A stretch of 64,000 nt of DNA, taken from assembly GCA_021812985.1 (NCBI GenBank), contig JAKAMG010000011.1, positions 1-64,000 of the forward strand, in the 5' to 3' direction. Below the pieces are notes generated by a model. The model was not told the DNA's origin, did not search any database, and saw nothing but the letters and a program-made list of their open reading frames with translations. Position 1 is the stretch's first letter. Each line of letters starts with the position of its first letter. The translations under genes were made by a program, and so were the position numbers. Shown here piece after piece: positions 57,384 to 64,000 of the stretch. Source of the stretch: Bacteroidota bacterium. Its GTDB lineage: Bacteria > Bacteroidota > Ignavibacteria > Kryptoniales > JAKASW01.

Positions 57384-58358
57384 AAGCTCCATCACCTCCT
57401 GGTTCACGACCGACGGCGGTCTTCTTCCTTTCAGTACGGCGATAGCGTTGAGCGCAGCCAGCTCCGCCATTCTCGCGCGGGTCTCGAGCGTTGAACTCCC
57501 AAGATGAGGCGCCAGAACCACGTTCTCCAGAGAGAAAAATCCAGGATTTATGTTCGGCTCGTCGACATAGACATCAAGCCCCGCACCCCCTATCTTCCCT
57601 CCTTTCAGGGCCGATATGAGCGCACTCTCATCTACCACCTCGCCGCGGGCGGTGTTGACGAGTATGGCCATTGGCTTCATCATCTTCAGCTCGCGCTTTC
57701 CGATAAGGTTGCGCGTCTCGTCAGACAAAGGAACGTTGAGGCTCACGAAGTCAGATTCACGGAGAAGTTTCCGCAACGGAACAAACTCTCCGCCAAGCGA
57801 ATCGACTTCAGCGTTTCTGCGGCGCGAGTAGTAGAGGACCTTCATTCCGAATCCCCTGGCTCTGGACGCGACTGCGCCACCGATCCGGCCGGCGCCTATA
57901 ATTCCGATCGTCTTCCCTGAGACTTCGTGTCCCGGCATAAATAGAGGGGCCCATCCCCTGAACTTCCCCTTCCTAACCATCCGGTCACCTTCCACTATTC
58001 TCCTCGCCACTGCCAGCAGAAGTCCAATAGCCATGTCAGCCGTGGCTTCCGTAAGAACGCCAGGCGTGTTTGTGACCACTATTCCCTTTTCGGTCGCTGC
58101 CTTGATGTCTATGTTGTTGTAGCCGACGGCGAAGTTCGAAATGACTCGAACGGTCGTGAGCTTACCAATCAGCTCCCGGTCGAACGCGTCGCTAAGCACG
58201 GTGACCGCACCAAACGCTCCCTCCAGCCTTCTCAGGAGCTCTCGCCGTGAGAGATTCTTTTCAGTTTTGTTCACGTCTATGACAAAGTGCTTCCTGAGAA
58301 GCTCAATTCCATTATCTGGAATGCGGCGTGTGATGACGATTCTGGGACGTGTATTCAT
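57372..58358 (-). CDS. D-2-hydroxyacid dehydrogenase (glyoxylate/hydroxypyruvate reductase-like)
   Basis: 328 residues. NAD(P) site GIIGAGRIGGAVASRARGFG with YYSRRR; catalytic Arg in NTARGEVVDE, Glu in DVYVDEPN and His in LAPHLGSSTLETR. N-terminus RIVITRRIPDNGIELL is typical for glyoxylate/hydroxypyruvate reductases of the GyaR/GHRB type. The basic residues after the glycine motif suggest NADPH. Exact substrate not certain. Confidence 0.92.
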   Translation of the reverse strand: MNTRPRIVITRRIPDNGIELLRKHFVIDVNKTEKNLSRRELLRRLEGAFGAVTVLSDAFDRELIGKLTTVRVISNFAVGYNNIDIKAATEKGIVVTNTPGVLTEATADMAIGLLLAVARRIVEGDRMVRKGKFRGWAPLFMPGHEVSGKTIGIIGAGRIGGAVASRARGFGMKVLYYSRRRNAEVDSLGGEFVPLRKLLRESDFVSLNVPLSDETRNLIGKRELKMMKPMAILVNTARGEVVDESALISALKGGKIGGAGLDVYVDEPNINPGFFSLENVVLAPHLGSSTLETRARMAELAALNAIAVLKGRRPPSVVNQEVMELSEI

Positions 58359-58439
58359 TATTCATTACCGGGCAGGAAGATAGATGGGGACTCATCCATT
58401 GGCCATCGCCCCGAGTTTCTCTGACTTTCTATTCAGCAC

Positions 58440-60524
58440 TTACCTGACGATGCTTCCGCTATCGATGTCGGCAACTGTGGTCAGTACGGAAAGTTTGCCG
58501 TCTTCTGACGAAGCAGCGAGGAGCATGCCGTTCGACTCGAGGCCCATGAGCTTGGCGGGCGCGAGGTTCGCGACGACAATCACGTTCTTACCGACAAGGT
58601 CCTCCGGCTTATAGTGTTTCGATATTCCCGCGACGATCTGCCGCTTCTGGTCGCCTATCTGGACTTCAATTCTCAGAAGCTTCTCTGACTTGGGGACTTT
58701 CTCGCAGTTCACCACCCTTGCGACGCGGAGGTCGACCTTTCTGAAATCGTCTATGGTAATCTCGCTCTTAATAGGGGCTGTTGCCGGAGCGGAAGGTTGT
58801 TGAGCAGGCGCCTCGCCGCTCGCTGTCTTCTTTATCTGCTCTTCGATTGTCGAATCCTCAATTTTGGTGAAAAGGATGTCTAGATGTCCTATCGCGGACG
58901 CGGCCTCAACTTTCATCTCCCCCGCGCTCTCCCATCTCGTCGCCGCTGCAGTGCCATCGAGCCTGAGCATCTTCCATATGGTTTCGGCTGCGTAGGGGAT
59001 GACAGGCGAAAGGAGCACAGCGAGAGACCTGGTCAGCTGCGCACAGATATTTATCGTGGTCGCGCACTGGACCGGATTGTCTTTCCTGGTTTTCCACGGC
59101 TCGGAGTCGTTGAAGTATTTGTTCGCTGCGCGGGCTAGCGACATCGCCTCAACCACGCCATCTCTGAACTTGAACGCCTCGAAGAGTTCACCGACCTTCT
59201 TCGGAGCATTCTCCATCTCGCCTATAACCCACCTATCGAGTTGGCTGAGCGTTCCGCGTTCTGGCACCTTGCCATCATAGTACCGCTGAGTGAACTGCAG
59301 TGTGCGGTTGATGAAGTTGCCCAGCGTGTCGGCGAGCTCATTATTCACTCTCGCCTGAAAATCCTTCCAGTAGAAATCCGAATCTCTTGATTCCGGGAGG
59401 TTGAGCGCGAGCGCGTAACGGAGCGTATCGGACGGAAAAACTTCGATAAAGTCTTTCAGATCGATGCCCCAGCCGCGACTCTTGGAGAATTTCTTTCCCT
59501 CGAAATTCAAAAACTCATTGGCCGGGACTGCGTCCGGGAGTATGTAGCGTGACTTCCCTCCCTGGTTCCAGGCCATCAGCATTGCGGGAAAAATGAGCGT
59601 GTGAAAAACAATATTGTCTTTCCCGATGAAGGCGATATAGCGGGTCTCTCCATCGCTCGCCCCATCTGACTGCCAATACCTCTTCCACAGGTTTGGGTCT
59701 CCCCTTTTTTGTGAGAGCTCCTTTGTAGAGGAGATGTAACCCAGCACGGCTTCGAACCAGACGTAGAGGACTTTATTCTCGTACCCCTGGAGCGGGACGG
59801 GAATTCCCCAATGGAGATCTCTCGTCACCGCACGATCAGCGAGCCCTTCTTTCAGCCAACTGTCGACGTAACTCCTTACATTGTCCTTCCATTTCTTCGA
59901 GTCGACGAATTTTTCGAGCTCGGCCTGAAATCGGCCGAGCGGAAAGTACCAGTGCTTGGTCTCTTTGACAACCGGCGTGCTGCCGCAGATCTTGCATTTC
60001 GGATCGATGAGCTGAGTCTGCTCGAGCCAGGTTCCGCACTTCTCGCACTGATCTCCGCGCGCGTCGAGGTTCCCGCAAACGGGGCACGTCCCCTCGACGT
60101 ACCTGTCAGCCAGGAACATCCTGTCCTTCTCGCAGAAAAGCTGCTTCTCGCTCTTTTCAAGGAGAAGCTTCTGCCTGTAAAACTCGAGAAAGAATTCTTG
60201 CCCCGTCTGATGATGAACCGGGAGGCTCGTCCGGGAATAGTTGTCGAAACTCATCCCGAATTTCTCGAAGCTCTCCTTGTTCATCTTATGATAACGGTCG
60301 ACGATCTGCTGAGGTGTGACCCCCTCCTTATCGGCAGTAATTGTAATGGGGACGCCGTGTTCGTCGGAGCCGCATATGAAGATGACGTCCTCTCCCTTTA
60401 ACCGGAGATATCGGACATAAATATCAGCTGGAAGGTAGGCACCGGCCAGGTGGCCGAGGTGGATCGGTCCGTTAGCATATGGTAGCGCCGCCGTGACAAG
60501 CGTGCGAGAGAATTTAGACTGCAA
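58440..60524 (-). CDS. metG: Methionyl-tRNA synthetase
   Basis: 694 residues. Class I signature HLGH in ANGPIHLGHLAGAYLPAD, the FSKS form of KMSKS in KKFSKSRGWG, and the double zinc knuckle CPVCGNLDARGDQCEKC with CKICG. The C-terminal 110 residues are the tRNA-binding/dimerisation OB domain (FRKVDLRVARVVNCEKVP). First gene of metG-ricT-holB. Confidence 0.98.
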   Translation of the reverse strand: MQSKFSRTLVTAALPYANGPIHLGHLAGAYLPADIYVRYLRLKGEDVIFICGSDEHGVPITITADKEGVTPQQIVDRYHKMNKESFEKFGMSFDNYSRTSLPVHHQTGQEFFLEFYRQKLLLEKSEKQLFCEKDRMFLADRYVEGTCPVCGNLDARGDQCEKCGTWLEQTQLIDPKCKICGSTPVVKETKHWYFPLGRFQAELEKFVDSKKWKDNVRSYVDSWLKEGLADRAVTRDLHWGIPVPLQGYENKVLYVWFEAVLGYISSTKELSQKRGDPNLWKRYWQSDGASDGETRYIAFIGKDNIVFHTLIFPAMLMAWNQGGKSRYILPDAVPANEFLNFEGKKFSKSRGWGIDLKDFIEVFPSDTLRYALALNLPESRDSDFYWKDFQARVNNELADTLGNFINRTLQFTQRYYDGKVPERGTLSQLDRWVIGEMENAPKKVGELFEAFKFRDGVVEAMSLARAANKYFNDSEPWKTRKDNPVQCATTINICAQLTRSLAVLLSPVIPYAAETIWKMLRLDGTAAATRWESAGEMKVEAASAIGHLDILFTKIEDSTIEEQIKKTASGEAPAQQPSAPATAPIKSEITIDDFRKVDLRVARVVNCEKVPKSEKLLRIEVQIGDQKRQIVAGISKHYKPEDLVGKNVIVVANLAPAKLMGLESNGMLLAASSEDGKLSVLTTVADIDSGSIVR

Positions 60525-60537
60525 TATTTCACCGTTG

Positions 60538-61563
60538 TTAATTGTGTAACCGCTCCTTCGCGGGAGGGTTCTGATATTTCTTTATTTCATCCAGGCTCAC
60601 CGCCTCGGCGACACTGGCGTTAGGATACTTCAGATACACGCGCTCATTGAATACGTCCAGCTTCTCGATTGAAGCTTCCCCTCTCTCCGTGACAACTTTT
60701 GAGTTAAGCGCCGGATAGTCTTTCATGGAATCCAGGTAACGCCCCATCTCAAAAAGGAGACAGCATTTAAGCCGGCCGCAGGCGCCTGCGAGCCTTGAAG
60801 GATTCAGTGACAAACTCTGGAACCGCGCGTGGTCGAGGTTGACGTGCTTTATCTGCGACATCCATGATGTGCAACAGACCTCTCTTCCGCAAACGCCTAC
60901 CGCGCCGACCTTTTTAGCTTCGTCGCGTGCCCCGATTTGTCTCAGCTCGATCCTCGTACGGTAAACGCTGGCGAGGTCGCGCACGAGCGCACGGAAGTCC
61001 ACCCTGGTTTCCGCGGTGAAGAAAAATGTCAGGCGCGCATGATCGAACTGGTACTCGACTGCCGCGAGCTTCATCGAGAGGTTGTGCTTCGCGCATTTTT
61101 CGATGAACACATGCGCTGCGCTGTCTTCCGTCCTTCGGTTTTCCTCGGATTGTTCGATCTCTTTCTCGTTCGCTATCCGCAGGATCTTCCTCATCGGCTG
61201 TCCGACCAAACCGCGGCATCTTCTCTTCTCGCGAACCCTCTCACCAACGGCGAGGACGCGTCCGATGTCGATCCCTCGCTCCGCCTCCACGATCACCCTG
61301 GAGCCGACGCGCAGCGGTGTCTCCGACTCGTTCTTATAATAGGCGGTTCTATGAGCTTTAAACTCAACTTCCGCTATGTCGAGATTTGCCTCTTTATTTT
61401 CAAGGACGGCGCCGACCGGCTGAGAACCCGTCGCACAGTTTGCGCAACTCCCGCACGGCCCGGAATATTCCGAGAGTTCCGTGGTCTCAACTTCCTCGAC
61501 CGACAGTTCGAAATCTCTATCTACAAGCCCTTCAAGTCCCTCAAAATCACCAAAATCAGACAC
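60538..61563 (-). CDS. PSP1-domain protein (RicT/YaaT-like)
   Basis: 341 residues. PSP1 domain with the RicT cysteines: CGREVCCTSWM and LAGACGRLKCCLLFE. In Bacillus, RicT is part of a Fe-S complex that affects RNase Y and mRNA maturation. The N-terminal 70 residues are an extension with another cysteine cluster (C37, C40 and C43 in PCGSCANC). It overlaps holB by 8 bp, the same neighbourhood (holB-yaaT) found in Firmicutes. Confidence 0.92.
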   Translation of the reverse strand: MSDFGDFEGLEGLVDRDFELSVEEVETTELSEYSGPCGSCANCATGSQPVGAVLENKEANLDIAEVEFKAHRTAYYKNESETPLRVGSRVIVEAERGIDIGRVLAVGERVREKRRCRGLVGQPMRKILRIANEKEIEQSEENRRTEDSAAHVFIEKCAKHNLSMKLAAVEYQFDHARLTFFFTAETRVDFRALVRDLASVYRTRIELRQIGARDEAKKVGAVGVCGREVCCTSWMSQIKHVNLDHARFQSLSLNPSRLAGACGRLKCCLLFEMGRYLDSMKDYPALNSKVVTERGEASIEKLDVFNERVYLKYPNASVAEAVSLDEIKKYQNPPAKERLHN

Positions 61564-62695
61564 TTTGAGCCTCGTTTTTCTTTTCCAGCAATCCGCTCAG
61601 ATTCAGTAGTAAATTTACGAAAAGGAGACCTAAATTCACATTTCCATTGAGCTCCCTTATCGAACTATCGATGGCGTTCACCGCCTCAATGAGATTCGAC
61701 GTGTTGAAACTCCGAACCATCTTCTCCAATGTGGAAGTCTGGTCCTGGTTTATAACATCAGATGACGAACCGAACCGCAGGACGGCAACGTCGCGAAGCC
61801 AGATCTGGAGCATCTTAAGGAGCGCCTCAACCCTGATGATGTCTTTCGACTCCTGCAGCCTCCTCGCCCTCGCGGAAAACTGGGAGAGGTTACGGACCGC
61901 GACATCACGAAGTACATCTAGCGCCTCCGCCCGGATCTCCATCGTGTCGGTCTCGAGAAGCTCGACCGCCTTGCTGAAAGAACCGGCGGCAAGCCTTGCC
62001 TTCAGTCGAGCGTCAGCCTGAGAAAGGGAGTGTCTCTTAACGAGAGCATCTACTATCTCATCTTCCGAGAGGAGATCGAACCTCAGCGACTGACACCTGG
62101 AGACAATCGTCGGGAGGAGAGAGCTCCGCCTGCTCGTAGTGAGTATAAAAACCGTACCGGGATTGGGTTCCTCTAGAACCTTGAGCAGAGCATTCGCAGA
62201 CTCCGTACCGACTTCTTCTGCCTGCATGACGATAACCGCTCTTCTCCCCTGCTGGTAAAGTGAAAGCGAGTCCTCGTGTATTACCTCTCTTATGCTGCTG
62301 ATCTTAATCACCTGCGCCCTCGGGATGGAGATGCGGTGGTACGGATCCTGCGACTTAACGGCGATCTCTTCCCTAATCCTCTTCATAGTCTTCTCATCGA
62401 GCCTGTCGAGAGGGCCGTCGTCTTTTGTCTCGCTTTCACCGCGCGGAAGCGGAAAGACGAGTCTGATATTAGGATGCTGAAGGGAATCCGCCTGCTTGCA
62501 CGACGGGCAGTTGTCACAAGGCTCGATCCCGCCTCGCTCGCAGTTCAAGGTCTTGGCAAGCTCTATCGCCATCGCGTCCTTTCCGACCCCCTCGGGGCCT
62601 TCGAATAGGAAGGCGCTCGGAACGCGGCCGGAGGAAAGAATCTGTCGCAGAAGGTTCTTGACTCTGTGTTGCCCTATTACTCTTTCCCAACTCAT
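61556..62695 (-). CDS. holB: DNA polymerase III delta' subunit
   Basis: 379 residues, clamp-loader AAA+ protein. P-loop FEGPEGVGKDAMAIELAK, zinc-binding cysteines CERGGIEPCDNCPSCK, sensor/arginine-finger region TIVSRCQSLRF and ANALLKVLEEP. The C-terminal domain is helical. Between ricT and the outer-membrane protein gene, overlapping both ends. Confidence 0.94.
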   Translation of the reverse strand: MSWERVIGQHRVKNLLRQILSSGRVPSAFLFEGPEGVGKDAMAIELAKTLNCERGGIEPCDNCPSCKQADSLQHPNIRLVFPLPRGESETKDDGPLDRLDEKTMKRIREEIAVKSQDPYHRISIPRAQVIKISSIREVIHEDSLSLYQQGRRAVIVMQAEEVGTESANALLKVLEEPNPGTVFILTTSRRSSLLPTIVSRCQSLRFDLLSEDEIVDALVKRHSLSQADARLKARLAAGSFSKAVELLETDTMEIRAEALDVLRDVAVRNLSQFSARARRLQESKDIIRVEALLKMLQIWLRDVAVLRFGSSSDVINQDQTSTLEKMVRSFNTSNLIEAVNAIDSSIRELNGNVNLGLLFVNLLLNLSGLLEKKNEAQSV

Positions 62696-64000
62696 TAAAA
62701 AGCCTGCAATATGCCGAAGTGAACAATCATCTCGCTGAGGAGCTCACGTCCCGTTTTCTGGAAGATGAACTGATGCCCAGCCTGAGCGTAGGGATCGAAG
62801 AGCCTGAACCCGAAATCGACGCGGAGAGGGCCGAAGAACGTGTTATATCTGAGACCGAAACCGGTTGCGGCCGCGATCGTGTTGAGAGTTATATCCTTGT
62901 AACTGTTCCACAGGTTGCCGGCATCGACAAACAAGACGCCCCCGAAGTCGCCGGCAAGGAGAAACCTGTCTTCGAAATTAGTCTCGACCAATGTGTTGCC
63001 TCCAAATTCCGGGGAGGCCACGTTGCCGAGTTCTCTCGTACGCCATCCCCTGATACTCCCCGACCCTCCGGCGAAGAATCGATAGTTGAGAGGAATCGGT
63101 CCGTTCAGGTTCTGCTCATAAGTCCCATACTGCTGGGCGTAGCCAAACTTCGCCTTCATGGCGAACACGTTCGTACCATTGTCGTTCATCGAGAAGAACC
63201 ACTTTCCGAGGAGTGTCATCTTCCAATATCTCGCATAAGGAAAGTTTGAATGCTTGAAGAGGGAGCTGATGACATTTGGTATGACGCCCCCCTCTTCAAG
63301 TGTCATGAGATTAAAAAAACCGCTTGTCGGCGAAAAGGGGTCGTTGGTCTTGTCCCTTTGAAGGGTTAGCGAGATAATGGAGTTGAACTGCGGCTTCTCA
63401 AGCCCCTGCGGGAGAGGAATTGCCTGGAGCGAGTCGACTTTGGCCCGCTCTACGTCCCAATCTAGATATGCGGTCGTGAACTGCGCGAGGCGGTCGCTTA
63501 CACGCACTTTATTCCTTAGAACAAGCTGGACGTAAGGCATTTGCTTGTCAACGAGGAATGAGACTCCCCAGGTCAGACTGGTGGCGTTCGAGAAGAAGTA
63601 GGGCTGCGTCAGCTGGGCTGTCGCGTCTATCCTCCCAACCGTGACGGTGTCGCTCAGCACTTTGGAGCTGAAGGTCACAAGCTGAAATGACTGGAGAAGA
63701 AGGCTCGTGTTGATGCTCAGGAGGCGCGCATCGCCGAGGAAATCCCTGTGAACATACCCGAGACCGCCACCAAAGTTGAATGCGTTGTTCTCGTCGTCCA
63801 TGAGGAGCTCAGGTGTTATCTCGTGCTTCGGCCTGGGTCTGAGCGAAATCACTCCTGCCAGCGTGTCGATTTCAGGGGGCTTCTCAGGCGTGATAATCCT
63901 AGCTGCCTCAAACATATTAAGGGCATAGAGCCTCTGCTCACTCTCCGTCTTCTTCGCTATGCTGTAAATGTCGCCGGGTTTGAACATCATCTCGCGGAGC
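62695..64000 (-). CDS. BamA/TamA-type outer-membrane barrel protein (N-terminus outside window)
   Basis: The visible 434 residues hold the end of a POTRA-like repeat (FKPGDIYSIAKKTESEQRLY) and then a 16-strand-type beta-barrel with the surface-antigen signature (FFAGGSGSIRGWRTRELG). The C-terminus MIVHFGILQAF ends in phenylalanine, as outer-membrane barrels do. The frame stays open at 64000, so the start and the upstream POTRA domains are missing. TamA/BamA-family: insertion or secretion of outer-membrane proteins. Its stop overlaps the holB start. Confidence 0.9.
   Translation of the reverse strand, partial: LREMMFKPGDIYSIAKKTESEQRLYALNMFEAARIITPEKPPEIDTLAGVISLRPRPKHEITPELLMDDENNAFNFGGGLGYVHRDFLGDARLLSINTSLLLQSFQLVTFSSKVLSDTVTVGRIDATAQLTQPYFFSNATSLTWGVSFLVDKQMPYVQLVLRNKVRVSDRLAQFTTAYLDWDVERAKVDSLQAIPLPQGLEKPQFNSIISLTLQRDKTNDPFSPTSGFFNLMTLEEGGVIPNVISSLFKHSNFPYARYWKMTLLGKWFFSMNDNGTNVFAMKAKFGYAQQYGTYEQNLNGPIPLNYRFFAGGSGSIRGWRTRELGNVASPEFGGNTLVETNFEDRFLLAGDFGGVLFVDAGNLWNSYKDITLNTIAAATGFGLRYNTFFGPLRVDFGFRLFDPYAQAGHQFIFQKTGRELLSEMIVHFGILQAF

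Noticed and set aside
60937..61650. 237-codon open frame on the plus strand
   Set aside because: Antisense to the RicT-like gene.

Overview
The window is a dense bacterial chromosome segment of about 64 kb with roughly 50-55 % G+C by eye. It holds some 60 protein genes, most on the minus strand and packed in operons with 4-bp overlaps. I see no rRNA, tRNA, CRISPR array, insertion sequence or phage gene. The cell is a Gram-negative (diderm) organism: it has a lauroyl-type acyltransferase, a heptosyltransferase and a BamA/TamA-type barrel. A BatA-type membrane protein, a SpoIID/LytB protein, an archaemetzincin and a HemX-type protein beside the C5 haem genes fit a member of the FCB group (Ignavibacteria/Chlorobi-like). 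That placement is inference from gene content, not from a marker phylogeny.

Layout. 1-4.0 kb: a chemoreceptor cut by the window edge and a NarL-type two-component pair whose kinase carries an in-frame amber codon. 4.6-10.8 kb: dCMP deaminase, the agmatine-to-putrescine pair (agmatine deiminase and N-carbamoylputrescine amidase), beta carbonic anhydrase, a group II PLP decarboxylase and a secreted alpha/beta hydrolase. 11.2-19.8 kb: HflX, a BatA-like protein, ATP:cob(I)alamin adenosyltransferase, a SirB1-type protein, a LOG-family protein, an SDR, a free-methionine-sulfoxide-reductase-type GAF protein and a YgfZ/GcvT-type protein. 20.0-25.1 kb: a self-contained regulatory island. A near-consensus sigma-54 promoter faces a small membrane protein and a cysteine-rich GcvH-like protein. 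On the other strand lie an NtrC-type activator, an archaemetzincin and a histidine kinase with c-type haem motifs in its periplasmic domain. 25.3-29.3 kb: a sugar-acid unit (KDG-type kinase, 6-phosphogluconate dehydrogenase, LarA family).

30.0-40.9 kb holds a nearly complete haem pathway: hemX-like, hemA, hemC, hemD, hemE, hemH, protoporphyrinogen oxidase, hemB, an epimerase and hemL. 41.0-46.1 kb (plus strand) carries a secreted beta-rich protein, SpoIID/LytB, Maf, a flippase-like membrane protein, a B12-binding mutase subunit and an unusual methyltransferase-like protein. 46.2-54.2 kb (minus) carries TsaC, a heptosyltransferase, an acyltransferase, an SSS symporter, a STAS protein, a small GT9-like protein, LigA and a RodZ-like protein. 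54.4-57.4 kb (plus) is lexA-dinB-NHL with a clear candidate LexA operator. 57.4-64 kb (minus) is a hydroxyacid dehydrogenase, then metG, a RicT/PSP1 protein, holB and the C-terminal part of an outer-membrane barrel protein.

The most interesting unit is the sigma-54 island at 20.0-25.1 kb. A haem-bearing kinase, an NtrC activator and a -24/-12 promoter appear to form one circuit. Its output is a two-gene operon whose second product has a duplicated four-cysteine module and a GcvH fold that seems to lack the lipoyl lysine.
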